A DNA stretch of 64,000 nt, taken from positions 186,001-250,000 of the forward strand of contig CAWHLA010000005.1 in assembly GCA_963830065.1 (NCBI GenBank), written 5' to 3'. Numbering within the stretch: position 1 is the stretch's first letter; each line of letters starts with the position of its first letter. The notes beneath the pieces are model-generated. The model was not told the DNA's origin, made no database searches, and worked only from the letters and a program-made list of their open reading frames with translations. The DNA comes from JACCZR01 sp963830065 (GTDB lineage: Bacteria > Actinomycetota > Thermoleophilia > Solirubrobacterales > Thermoleophilaceae). The position numbers and the translations under genes were made by a program. Below are positions 52,200-60,690 of the stretch, in pieces.

Positions 52200-52932
52200 G
52201 CTAGCCGACCTCCTCAGCACCGCCCAGCGCGCGGTGGTGCTGACGGGGGCCGGCATCTCCGTCCCGTCGGGCATCCCCGACTTCCGCTCCCCGGGCACGG
52301 GGATCTGGGAGAAGGTGAACCCGATGGAGGTCGCGCACATCGACGCCTTCCGGCGCGACCCCGACCGCTTCTGGAGCTTCTACTCCCAGCGCTTCACCAG
52401 CCTCCGTGACAAGGTGCCCAACCGCGCCCACCAGGCCGTGGCCGAGCTGGAGCGCCGCGGCCGCGTGCGCGGGGTGATCACCCAGAACATCGACAGGCTG
52501 CACCGCGCGGCGGGCAGCAAGCGGGTCGTCGAGGTGCACGGCTCGATCGAGCGCAGCGTGTGCCTGGAGTGCGGCGGCAAGGTCGAGCTCGAGCGGGTGG
52601 TGGAGATGCTGGCGGCCGCCGACGGTGCGCCCGAGTGTCCGGCCTGCGTGTCGCCGTTGAAGCCCGAGGTGGTGCTGTTCGGCGAGCTGCTGCCGGCCGA
52701 GGCCATGGCCGAAGCCCACGCGCTGGCCGAGGAGGCCGACCTGATGCTGTGCGTCGGCTCCTCGCTGGAGGTCTACCCGGTGGCCTCGCTGCCCGGCGTG
52801 ACGCTGGGGGCGGGCGGCCGGCTGGCGATCGTCACCCAGGGCCCGACGCCGTATGACTCCGAGGCCGACGTGCGCCTCAGCGGCGACGTGGTCGCCGAGC
52901 TGGACGCGGTCCTGGCCGCGTTGCCCAGCTGA
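52165..52932 (+). CDS. Sirtuin (NAD-dependent protein deacylase)
   Basis: A 255-residue Sir2 protein. NAD motifs VVLTGAGISVPSGIPDFRSP and VITQNIDRLHRAAGS, the catalytic His in VVEVHGSIERS, zinc pairs CLECGG and CPAC, then LKPEVVLFGELLP and LCVGSSLEVYPVA. The TTG start overlaps the hydratase fusion by 35 nt. Deacylation of acyl-CoA-metabolising enzymes fits the location next to beta-oxidation genes, as an inference. Confidence 0.9.
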   Translation: MGSASLSSRASELADLLSTAQRAVVLTGAGISVPSGIPDFRSPGTGIWEKVNPMEVAHIDAFRRDPDRFWSFYSQRFTSLRDKVPNRAHQAVAELERRGRVRGVITQNIDRLHRAAGSKRVVEVHGSIERSVCLECGGKVELERVVEMLAAADGAPECPACVSPLKPEVVLFGELLPAEAMAEAHALAEEADLMLCVGSSLEVYPVASLPGVTLGAGGRLAIVTQGPTPYDSEADVRLSGDVVAELDAVLAALPS

Positions 52933-54065
52933 ACGACAACCGCCGCCTGGCCTCGGGGCTGCTGGCCACGGGGCTGGCGCTGAGCCTGGTCGGAGCGGCG
53001 CTCGGCTCGTTCCTGATCATCGGCGTCGAGGTCGGGGCGCTGGCGCTGGCCACGGGAATCGTCCTGGCCGCGATACCGGTCCCGATCTACCTCGGGCTGG
53101 CTCTGCTGCTGGATCGCTACGAGCCCGAGCCGCTTCCCCTGCTCGTGCTCACCTTCCTGTGGGGCGCCGGCGCGGCGACGGGCTTCGCGCTGATCATCAA
53201 CAGCACCGGGCAAGCCATCGTGAGCGAGGGCTTCGGGTCGGACTTCGGCGAGCTGTTCGGCAGCACGATCTCCGCCCCGATCGTCGAGGAGACGGCCAAG
53301 GCCACGGCTCTGTTCGCGATCTACAAGTGGCGGCGCATGGAGCTCGACGGGGTCCTCGACGGGATCATCTACGCCGCCATGGTGGGGCTCGGCTTCGCCT
53401 TCACCGAGAACGTCCTCTACTACTCCAAGGCGCTGGCGGAGGGTCAGGACGTGCTGGCGGGCACTTTCTTCGCCCGCGGGATCCTGTCGCCCTTCGCACA
53501 CCCGCTGTTCACCAGCCTCACCGGCATCGGCTTCGGCCTGGCCGCCCGCACCCGCCACGGTAGCCGCGGCCTGTGGGTGCTGCTCGGCCTGTTCGGCGCG
53601 ATCCTGCTGCACGCCCTGTGGAACAGCTCGGCCGGCGCCGCCCAGGGCACCGGCTTTCTCGGCGTGTACGCGCTCATCATGTTCCCGACGTTCTTGGTGG
53701 TACTGGTGCTGGCGATCATCTCCCGGGCGCGCGAGGGCAAGGCCGTACGCGAGCGGCTGGGGCCGGAGCTGGCCTCCGGCGTGCTCGGCCCCTACGACCT
53801 GGAGGCTCTGAGCTCGCCGGGGGCACGGCGGCGCGCGATCAGGGCCGCCGGCCCCACCCGCCAGGCCCGGAAGCAGCTCTACCGGTCCGCCGTAGATCTC
53901 GCGTTCCTGCGCCGCCAGAAGGAGCGCGTGCCCGACCGTCTGCAGCCGAAGGTGGCGCAGGAGGAGGCAGAGGTCAGCCAGCGCGTGTGGGAGCTCTCGT
54001 GGGAGGCGGCCGGGCAGGCGCCTCCGCAGCTGCCGCCCGCGCAGAGCTACGGCTGGTCGGGCTAG
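52929..54065 (+). CDS. PrsW-family intramembrane protease, CTG start proposed
   Basis: From CTG 52929 (378 residues) the protein starts with NDNRRLASGLLATGLALSL and two hydrophobic helices that are required upstream of the first GTG (53145). The CTG overlaps the sirtuin stop as CTGA. PrsW motifs are RYEPEPLPLLVLTFLWGAG, the EExxK-type APIVEETAKATALF, GLGFAFTENVLYY and LLHALWNSSAGAA. The family cleaves anti-sigma factors in Bacillus. A cytoplasmic basic C-terminal region of about 100 residues follows. Confidence 0.85.
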   Translation: MNDNRRLASGLLATGLALSLVGAALGSFLIIGVEVGALALATGIVLAAIPVPIYLGLALLLDRYEPEPLPLLVLTFLWGAGAATGFALIINSTGQAIVSEGFGSDFGELFGSTISAPIVEETAKATALFAIYKWRRMELDGVLDGIIYAAMVGLGFAFTENVLYYSKALAEGQDVLAGTFFARGILSPFAHPLFTSLTGIGFGLAARTRHGSRGLWVLLGLFGAILLHALWNSSAGAAQGTGFLGVYALIMFPTFLVVLVLAIISRAREGKAVRERLGPELASGVLGPYDLEALSSPGARRRAIRAAGPTRQARKQLYRSAVDLAFLRRQKERVPDRLQPKVAQEEAEVSQRVWELSWEAAGQAPPQLPPAQSYGWSG

Positions 54066-54268
54066 TCGTACGAACCGGTGAGGTGGGCGAAGCGCGGGTT
54101 GGCTCCGCCCACCTCCCGGCCGTTGATCCAGGCCCGTCCCGATCCGGGGCGGACCCTGTGGGGAGGGTGCGTGGCTCGCTGTGCCCTTTGCCTACCGCGA
54201 CTCCGTCCGCGACTGAGGCTGGTCACAGTTGCACTCACGCCATTGATGTTGCCTAGGTGCGGTCCCAT
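54062..54268 (-). CDS. Possible remnant or short protein
   Basis: A 68-residue frame. Only the last part looks protein-like (RAWINGREVGGANPRFAHL), and it ends with a TAG that shares CTAG with PrsW, as confirmed convergent genes here do. The N-terminal 40 residues are low-complexity basic. It may be the decayed C-terminus of a longer gene. I do not recognise the family. Confidence 0.25.
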   Translation of the reverse strand: MGPHLGNINGVSATVTSLSRGRSRGRQRAQRATHPPHRVRPGSGRAWINGREVGGANPRFAHLTGSYD

Positions 54269-54341
54269 CTCCTATCTACCGCTGTCCAAGATCGCGAAGG
54301 CGCTGCTCGACCGTGTGTCGAAACGGTGATCGGAGTGTGGG

Positions 54342-55181
54342 TCAGGGCCCGATGCGCACCCGGCGCAGCGCCGACTCCATCCGCCCCACGGCTTCCGCCA
54401 CCGCCTCCGGGGCCGCACCGGACAGCGGGCCCCTCAGCGCCGCCGACGCCGCGCCGGCAACGGCTTCACGGTCTGCCTCCAGCTCGGCTCGGGCACCGTC
54501 CGGCATTGCGGCGCCCGATTCGGCCAGCAGCGCCTCGAGGGCGACACGGGCCTGCAGCGCGGCTTCACGCAGGTGCCCGGCGTCCAGGTCCAGCCGAGCG
54601 CGCAGCACCAGGTCCTCGGCCACACCGGCGCGCTCACGGGCGCCCATGAGCGCGGCAAAGCGCTGCTCCGGCGCCTCCATCGAGCGCTTGACCTTCGTCC
54701 GCTCGCGCGGCGGCTCCCACGCCTCGGTGAAGCGCCCGTGGGCGACGCTGTCGCCAGGGCCGTAGCCCAGCCTCAGGATCAGGGCCTGGTCCAGCGAGAC
54801 CTCGCGCAGGTAGGGGTCACCCGCCGCCGCGCGCTGGGCGCGGATCGCGGTGTTGATCCGCCGTAGCGCGTCCTCGGTCTCGGCCTCGCGTGTGTCGGCG
54901 TCGCCCTGGAGGCCCTGCAGCCACGCCCGGGCCTCGTCCTCGGACCCGAAGGCCTCGGCGCGGATCACGGTGGCCCGTGCGGTGGGCACCGGCTCGGGCT
55001 CGGCCTCGGTCAGCGCGCGCCCGCGGCGCCCGCGCAGCCGGCGGCGCTCCGGCGCCCCCAGCGTGTTCAGGACCAGGACGCGCTCGGCCTCGGTCTCGGG
55101 GTCGGTGCGCAGCAGGAAGCGGCCGTCGGGTGGCCCGAGGGCGAAACCGAACTCGAGCTGGGCGGCGGCGAAGACCTGAAC
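54342..55181 (-). CDS. Conserved hypothetical protein, GTT start proposed
   Basis: From GTT 55181 (279 residues) the frame encodes QVFAAAQLEFGFALGPPDG and RTDPETEAERVLVLNTLG, which look like genuine folded protein and precede the first GTG (54989). A perfect AGGAGG site lies 5 nt before GTT, just after an in-frame TAG. The C-terminal half is helical and Ala/Glu/Arg-rich (LRARLDLDAGHLREAALQAR). No catalytic motif. It follows the murein hydrolase by 67 nt. Confidence 0.7.
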   Translation of the reverse strand, partial: VQVFAAAQLEFGFALGPPDGRFLLRTDPETEAERVLVLNTLGAPERRRLRGRRGRALTEAEPEPVPTARATVIRAEAFGSEDEARAWLQGLQGDADTREAETEDALRRINTAIRAQRAAAGDPYLREVSLDQALILRLGYGPGDSVAHGRFTEAWEPPRERTKVKRSMEAPEQRFAALMGARERAGVAEDLVLRARLDLDAGHLREAALQARVALEALLAESGAAMPDGARAELEADREAVAGAASAALRGPLSGAAPEAVAEAVGRMESALRRVRIGP

Positions 55182-55186
55182 GGAGA

Positions 55187-55192
55187 CCTCCT
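55187..55192 (-). promoter_or_regulatory. AGGAGG ribosome-binding site deciding a GTT start
   Basis: A full AGGAGG on the minus strand with 5-nt spacing (TCTCC) to the in-frame GTT at 55181. No ATG/GTG/TTG lies within reach, and an in-frame TAG overlaps the site. Confidence 0.6.
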
Positions 55193-55248
55193 AGATCCCG
55201 CGGTGCTCGGCCGACCGATGCTCGGCCTGCGCTCCGAGAATACGGGCG

Positions 55249-57747
55249 CTACTCGCCGCGGTGGGCGGAGCTCGACCGCTTGCGCTTGGGCACCGGAATC
55301 GAGTACTTCGACGGGCTGGTCGGCACCACCGGGTTCTCGATCTTGCGCAGGCGGCTGAGCAGGTCGGACCACTGGCCGGGCTTGAGCACCTCGAGTGCCT
55401 GGCGGCCGGCCTTGCGGTTGTCGCCGAACAGCGGCCGGAAGCCGACGTGGATGTGGTCGTCGTGGTCGCCCATCGACACCGTGTTCCCGCCCAGGTCGAG
55501 CAGCGAGATGATCTGGTCGGCGCGCATCGTGCCCTGCAGGCGCATCAGCCTGCGCACCGAGACCTCGGTGACCCCGCCCCGCTCCTGGTGGCCGAGGATC
55601 GGGACGCCGTTGATCTTGGCGATGTCGGTGGCGTTGCCCGAGGAGTGCTGGGAGACGTTGCCCGAAGAGGTGTAGAAGCCGTGGCCGCACTTCATCGAGG
55701 TGACCGTCGGGCGCAGGCCCGACTCGGCCAGGTACTCCAGCGTGGCGAGGATCCGGCGGTCGATCTGGCCCGAGCGCACGTCCTGGCGCCCGCACGGGTA
55801 GATGTCGATCCGGTTGTCGGAGAGCACGCGCTTCTCGAGCAGCGGCTTGGGGAGCAGCAGCACCTGGCCGATCGAGAACGAGCCCGCGTCGTCGCCGTAG
55901 AGGGCGTTCTTGCCCGAGGCGCGGTAGACCGCGGTGGCCTCCAGCAGCTTCCAGCCATCGAGGATCGGCTTCGGGTCGATCCGCGGCGCGCCCTTGCCGG
56001 CCGGCCGGATCTGGAAGGCCAGGTGCGAGCCCTTGCCGTTGTCGGGCTTGCCGATCCGGCCCAGCAGCGTGCCGCCGATGACCCGCGCGCCCTTGCGCAG
56101 CGGCTTCAGCCGGACGTCCTTGGCGTTGAGGCCGTAGGGACGGGCGAAGTTCTTGTACTCCTCGAAGCCCTTGCCACCGCGGCGGGCCTCGGCGTCCAGC
56201 GTCTGCTCCAGGCCGCCGTTCTCACGCGCGCCCGGCATGTCGGGGTGGGCGAACAGCCGCTGCTTGACCGGGACCGAGGCGCCGGTGTTCTTCGCGTTGC
56301 CGTCATCGTCGGCCACGCGCTTGGAGTCGTCGATGTCCTTGGCCTTGTCGGCGTTGGCCTTCGTGCGCGGCTTGTCGGACGTGTCGGCCTGGCGGCCCTG
56401 AGAGGCCGGCCCGGTCGGCTTGGGATCCTTCGGGTCGTTGGCCTTCAGCGCCTTGGCGGAGGCGCCCTTGCTCTGGGCCTGGATGTCGTCCTTGGGCACG
56501 GGGTAGAAGCGCGAGACCGAGCCCAGGCCCGAGTAGGTGTAGGTGTTGCCGTAGACGTCCTGAAGCTGGATGTAGCGGCCCAGGCGCTTGGACTTGCCGA
56601 CCTTCCTGATCTCGCCGTCGTTGACGGCCACGACCGGCGAGCCCTGACGGGCGAAGACGTCGATCGAGCCGCGGTCGTCCTTGGAGGAGACCACGTTGGC
56701 GGCGTTCTGGCCCTTCTTGACCCGCTTGGAGGCCTCGGCCTCGGCCAGGTCGTCGGCGTAGCGCGCGCGTGCATATACGGGGAAGCGGCCTTCGGTGAGC
56801 CCGGTCAGCGAGCCCACGAGGTCAGCGGGGACGCCGGTGATCAGCTTGGCCCGCAGCATCACCGAGTCGACGTACCAGCCGGCGTGGTTGTAGGCGAAGA
56901 TCGCCCGGCGCAGGTCCTTCTCGCCGCCCGCGGCCTTGAGGTAGCGCGCGGCGGCGAAGATCGCGTCGACGGGGTTGTAGGGGTCCTTCTTGCCGTCCTT
57001 GTTGGCGTCGACGCCGTACATGCGCCAGGAGGAGGGGATGAACTGCATCCAGCCCAGGGCGCCCGCGCTGGAGACGTTGAGGTTGCGCCCGTAGTCGGTC
57101 TCGATCTCGTTGATGGCGGCCAGGACCTCCCAGCGGATGCCGTACTGGATTCCGGCGGCCTGGTAGATCGGCAGCAGGAAGATCGGGACGCGGAACTTGC
57201 GGATGACGAAGTTGGGTACGCCGGTGGCCGTCGAGGGGCCGGGCAGGGCGTCGACGAAGCCGGGGTTCGACGGATTGGGCGAGCCGTCGGGGGCGCGCAT
57301 CGGGTTCCGGGCCGGGCGGCGGGCGCGGCGGCGCGGAGTCTCAGCCTGTGACTGAGGGTCAGCCCCTCCGGTGTCGCCGCCGGAAGACTTCTTCTTGCCC
57401 TTCTTCTTGGGCTTGGACTTCTTCTCCTCGCCCTTCGAGCTCTCCTGCTGCTCACCACCGCCGGCGCTGGGGTCCTGCTGGGCCTTGGGGGTCTCCTGCG
57501 GCGTGGTGGCCGGCGGCTGCTGCTTTGGCGCGGAGGGAGTGCCCGGCGGGACGGGAACGCCGGGCAGGGCGATGTCGCCGATCGACGTCCCGGCCGGGAC
57601 GTCGACGGTCACGGGCACGACCTGGCCGGTGGGCAGCTTGACGTAGATCGTCCGCTTCTCCGCTGCAGCAGGAAGCGTGAATGCGGCGAGCGCGCCCGCT
57701 GAAAGCAGGGCTGCCAGAGCCAAGATGGTTAGAAGGCGCTTCTTCAT
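55249..57747 (-). CDS. Large secreted murein hydrolase (lytic transglycosylase + peptidase-like domains)
   Basis: An 832-residue protein. Signal peptide (LLTILALAALLSAGALAAF) and a disordered Pro/Lys-rich linker (85-180). A lytic transglycosylase domain has GIRWEVLAAINEIETDYGRN, SSAGALGWMQFIPSSWRMYG and IFAYNHAGWYVDSVM. An M23-like beta region (GSPVVAVNDGEIRKVG, GRYIQLQDVYGNTYTYSGLG) and, in the last third, GNATDIAKINGVPILG with DDHIHVGFRPLFG follow, resembling a D-Ala-D-Ala or M15/M74-type metallopeptidase site. It remodels peptidoglycan outside the cell. Confidence 0.85.
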   Translation of the reverse strand: MKKRLLTILALAALLSAGALAAFTLPAAAEKRTIYVKLPTGQVVPVTVDVPAGTSIGDIALPGVPVPPGTPSAPKQQPPATTPQETPKAQQDPSAGGGEQQESSKGEEKKSKPKKKGKKKSSGGDTGGADPQSQAETPRRRARRPARNPMRAPDGSPNPSNPGFVDALPGPSTATGVPNFVIRKFRVPIFLLPIYQAAGIQYGIRWEVLAAINEIETDYGRNLNVSSAGALGWMQFIPSSWRMYGVDANKDGKKDPYNPVDAIFAAARYLKAAGGEKDLRRAIFAYNHAGWYVDSVMLRAKLITGVPADLVGSLTGLTEGRFPVYARARYADDLAEAEASKRVKKGQNAANVVSSKDDRGSIDVFARQGSPVVAVNDGEIRKVGKSKRLGRYIQLQDVYGNTYTYSGLGSVSRFYPVPKDDIQAQSKGASAKALKANDPKDPKPTGPASQGRQADTSDKPRTKANADKAKDIDDSKRVADDDGNAKNTGASVPVKQRLFAHPDMPGARENGGLEQTLDAEARRGGKGFEEYKNFARPYGLNAKDVRLKPLRKGARVIGGTLLGRIGKPDNGKGSHLAFQIRPAGKGAPRIDPKPILDGWKLLEATAVYRASGKNALYGDDAGSFSIGQVLLLPKPLLEKRVLSDNRIDIYPCGRQDVRSGQIDRRILATLEYLAESGLRPTVTSMKCGHGFYTSSGNVSQHSSGNATDIAKINGVPILGHQERGGVTEVSVRRLMRLQGTMRADQIISLLDLGGNTVSMGDHDDHIHVGFRPLFGDNRKAGRQALEVLKPGQWSDLLSRLRKIENPVVPTSPSKYSIPVPKRKRSSSAHRGE

Positions 57748-58009
57748 GCCCGCAGGGTTCCCGTTCCTCCCCCATAGAGAACCCTTGAAAGGCCCTCTCG
57801 TGGAGCGGCGCACACGGTACCAGTTCCGGTGCCCAAGGCAGGCAAGCTACTGACCGTACGAAAGGGCTGCAAGGGGGAACCGACAGGGACGTTGCAGGGC
57901 ACCTCTCTTCTATCGGCGCGCGGCCCCGGAATCTTCACCCCTGAGAGGCGATTTAGGCGGTCCGAACCGCCGCCCCGGTCCGCGGTGCTTCGTCAGGGCC
58001 AACCATAAG

Positions 58010-58022
58010 CCTTGAGTCAAGG
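58010..58022. promoter_or_regulatory. Palindrome CCTTGA-G-TCAAGG
   Basis: Perfect 6-bp arms around one base, 33 bp upstream of the -10 of the phasin-like gene. Position suits an activator or repressor site. Confidence 0.4.
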
Positions 58023-58054
58023 GTTAGCCCCGCTGGCCGAAGCCCGCTGTTCGC

Positions 58055-58060
58055 TAGCCT
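58055..58060 (+). promoter_or_regulatory. -10 element TAGCCT of the phasin-like gene
   Basis: TANNNT 9 nt before the GTG at 58070; no ribosome site. Confidence 0.45.
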
Positions 58061-58069
58061 GGCCGGTCT

Positions 58070-58522
58070 GTGAGCGACGACGGGGATAAGAAGGGGTTCG
58101 TCGACCGCCTCTCCCGCCAGGGCGAGGAAGCCCTCGGCAAGGTGGCCGAGGAGTTGGTGGCAAACCCCGTGGTGCACGCGGCGATCGCCCGTGCCTTCGA
58201 CGCCCGCGACGCCGCCGTGGCCGCCCAGGAGGCGGCGATGGGCGCCTTCAACATCCCCTCTGCTGCCGACGTGGAGCGGGTGACGCGCCGCCTGCGTTCG
58301 GTCTCCCAGCGGATGGAGGGCATCGAGGACGCCCTCGACCGCCTCGAGGAGCGCCTCGCCCAGGCCGCCGAACAGGTCGAGGACGACCGCTTTGAGGGCA
58401 TCGAGGGCCGCCTGGACGAGCTCGCCCGCGACGTCACCGCCGTCCGCGAGGCCGTGGTGGCCGAGGACGAGGCGGTTTCCCGCCGCCAAGAGCGGCTGAC
58501 GGTCGGCCGCGGCGAGTCCTAG
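58070..58522 (+). CDS. Phasin-like coiled-coil protein
   Basis: A 150-residue, mostly helical protein. VDRLSRQGEEALGKVAEELV is followed by FNIPSAADVERVTRRLRSVS and a coiled coil (GIEDALDRLEERLAQAAEQV). The NIPSxxDVexLTxRLxSVs pattern resembles PHA granule-associated phasins (PhaF/PhaI type). With phaC in the window a granule-surface role is likely, though poly(R)-coiled coils of other function look similar. Confidence 0.6.
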   Translation: MSDDGDKKGFVDRLSRQGEEALGKVAEELVANPVVHAAIARAFDARDAAVAAQEAAMGAFNIPSAADVERVTRRLRSVSQRMEGIEDALDRLEERLAQAAEQVEDDRFEGIEGRLDELARDVTAVREAVVAEDEAVSRRQERLTVGRGES

Positions 58523-58533
58523 CCCGCCGCGGG

Positions 58534-59238
58534 TCAGGCGCTCAGCGCCGCCAGGCCCAGCTCGCCCAGCCTGACCCCGAGGGCCTCCAGGCCCTCGTCG
58601 TCCAGGCGCTCGGCATCCCCGCCGGCAACGGGCACGTCGGTGACGGCAAGGGCGCACCCGGCACGCACCCCGCGTAGCCCGGCCACCTGGAGGACGGCGG
58701 CCGCCTCCATCTCCACCACCGAGGCCCCGGCTTCTCGCCAGCCTGCCTCGACCCCCTCACGGGGCTCGAAGAAGAGGTCGGTCGTGACCGCGGTGACGCG
58801 CCGCGCGCCGGCTGTGGCCAGGGCCTCGGTCAGGCCGCCATCGGCGGGCACGCTGCCGGGCGCTCCCAACGCCGAGCTGGCCCCGTCGGCCGACAGCGCG
58901 CGCTCGACCGCCAGCAGCTCGCCCATCGACGACCTGTCGTCGAGCGCCCCGCAGGTCCCGATCCTCACCAGCCGCTTCGCGCCCAGCGCGATCAGCTCCT
59001 CGGTGACCAGGGCCGCGCTGGCCCCGCCCATGCCGGTGGACTGGATGGTCACCGGCCTGCCGTCGGGGGCCAGGCCCGTGTAGCCCCACAGGCCGCGGCG
59101 GTGGTTGAACATGATCGGGCGCTCGAGCAGCGCCTGGGCCACGAACAGCGCCCGGTGAGGGTCACCGGGCAGCAGCACGCGCTCGGCGAGCTCGGCCGAG
59201 GGCCGCAGGTGCACGGCGGTGATCGCCCGGGGTGGCAC
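58534..59238 (-). CDS. Nucleoside phosphorylase (PNP/UDP family)
   Basis: A 234-residue enzyme: VLLPGDPHRALFVAQALLER at the phosphate site, TIQSTGMGGASAALVTEEL, KRLVRIGTCGALDDRSSMGE and the purine/ribose site ASVVEMEAAAVLQVAGLRG. It splits purine or uridine nucleosides with phosphate. GTG 59238 is chosen because TATGCA lies 6 nt upstream, mirror-symmetric to the plus gene; GTG 59214 is an alternative. Confidence 0.88.
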   Translation of the reverse strand: MPPRAITAVHLRPSAELAERVLLPGDPHRALFVAQALLERPIMFNHRRGLWGYTGLAPDGRPVTIQSTGMGGASAALVTEELIALGAKRLVRIGTCGALDDRSSMGELLAVERALSADGASSALGAPGSVPADGGLTEALATAGARRVTAVTTDLFFEPREGVEAGWREAGASVVEMEAAAVLQVAGLRGVRAGCALAVTDVPVAGGDAERLDDEGLEALGVRLGELGLAALSA

Positions 59239-59244
59239 CGCCGG

Positions 59245-59254
59245 TGCATACCAT
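59245..59254. promoter_or_regulatory. Shared divergent -10 element (phosphorylase / PhaF-like)
   Basis: TGCATACCAT gives TACCAT on the plus strand (6 nt before GTG 59261) and TATGCA on the minus strand (6 nt before GTG 59238), sharing TA. Start codons are 23 bp apart. Confidence 0.5.
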
Positions 59255-59260
59255 CTGCCC

Positions 59261-59716
<456 letters not shown>

Positions 59717-59721
59717 CTCTC

Positions 59722-60690
59722 GTGACCGGCCGGCGGGTGCTGATCACGGGCGTCGGCAGCTATTTCGGCACCGAGCTGGCGCGGCGGCTGGAGGCCGACG
59801 ACGACGTCGACCACGTGGTGGGCCTGGACACCCGCCCGCCCCGGGCCCGGCTGAAGCGCACCGAGGTCATCGATGCCGACATCCGCGACCCGCGGATCGC
59901 GGCCCTGCTCGCGCCCACGCGCGTGGACACGGTGGTGCACGAGCAGATCGTGCGCCAGCCCGGGGCCGCCATGTCAGCCCGGACGATGCACGACGTGAAC
60001 GTGATCGGCACGCTCCAGCTGCTGGCGGCGTGCGAGAAGGCCGACAGCATCCAGACGTTCGTGGTCCGTGGCTCGGCGGGCATCTACGGCTCCGAGCCCA
60101 ACGCGCCCCAGTTCTTCACCGAGGACATGGCGCGGCTGTTCCCGCTGCGCACTCGCTTCCAGCGCGACGTCGGGGAGATCGAGAGCTACTTCCAGACCTA
60201 CGCGCGCCGGCACCCCGGAGTGACCTGCACGATGCTGCGCTACCAGCCGGCCCTGGGCGCCGGCGTGGGCACCCAGGTCAGCCGCTACCTGACGATGCCG
60301 GTGGTGCCGACCCATCTCGGCTTCGACCCGCGCCTGCAGGTGGTGCACGTCGACGATGCCGTCGACGCGCTGGCGGCCGCGGTTCGCAGTCCGGTCGACG
60401 GGCCGGTGAACGTGGCCAGTCCGGGAACCATCGGGCTCACCCGCGCCGTCCGTCTGGCCGGGCGGCCGACGCTGCCCCTGCTGAGCCCCGCCTTCGGCCC
60501 TGTGACCGGGGTCGCCAAGCGGGTGGGGTTGCCCGGGCTCTCCGAGGACTTCAGCCGGTTGGTGCGACACGGCCGCGCGGTGGACGTGACGCGGCTCGAG
60601 GAGGAGGTGGGATTCAGCCCTCGCTACACCACCGTCATGGCGGTCGAGGACTGGGTCGAGCGCACCCGGCGGGCGAAGGCGGCGGCGTGA
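59722..60690 (+). CDS. NAD-dependent epimerase/dehydratase (extended SDR)
   Basis: A 322-residue SDR: RVLITGVGSYFGTELARRLE binds NAD(P), VIDADIRDPRIAALL, TVVHEQIVRQP and a catalytic region in VVRGSAGIYGSEPNAP. The usual Tyr-x-x-x-Lys is not evident (FQRDVGEIESYFQTYARR), so catalysis may differ or be absent. LQVVHVDDAVDALAAAV is typical of actinobacterial nucleotide-sugar-like members. GTGA overlap leads into the acyltransferase gene. Confidence 0.75.
   Translation: MTGRRVLITGVGSYFGTELARRLEADDDVDHVVGLDTRPPRARLKRTEVIDADIRDPRIAALLAPTRVDTVVHEQIVRQPGAAMSARTMHDVNVIGTLQLLAACEKADSIQTFVVRGSAGIYGSEPNAPQFFTEDMARLFPLRTRFQRDVGEIESYFQTYARRHPGVTCTMLRYQPALGAGVGTQVSRYLTMPVVPTHLGFDPRLQVVHVDDAVDALAAAVRSPVDGPVNVASPGTIGLTRAVRLAGRPTLPLLSPAFGPVTGVAKRVGLPGLSEDFSRLVRHGRAVDVTRLEEEVGFSPRYTTVMAVEDWVERTRRAKAAA

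Larger units (their letters stand above)
57748..58069. other. 322-bp intergenic region between murein hydrolase and phasin-like gene
   Basis: No credible gene is seen. It holds the presumptive 5' leader of the murein hydrolase (possible -10 TACGGT at 57858-57853, minus strand), a palindrome at 58010-58022, and the -10 of the phasin-like gene at 58055-58060. GGGGTGAAG at 57942-57934 on the minus strand recalls a c-di-AMP riboswitch fragment, but the remaining elements are absent. Confidence 0.45.

Noticed and set aside
57748..57960. Possible c-di-AMP (ydaO) riboswitch before the murein hydrolase
   Set aside because: Only isolated fragments (GGGGTGAAG, GGTCAGTAGCT) resemble the consensus, and the order and the other conserved blocks are missing.
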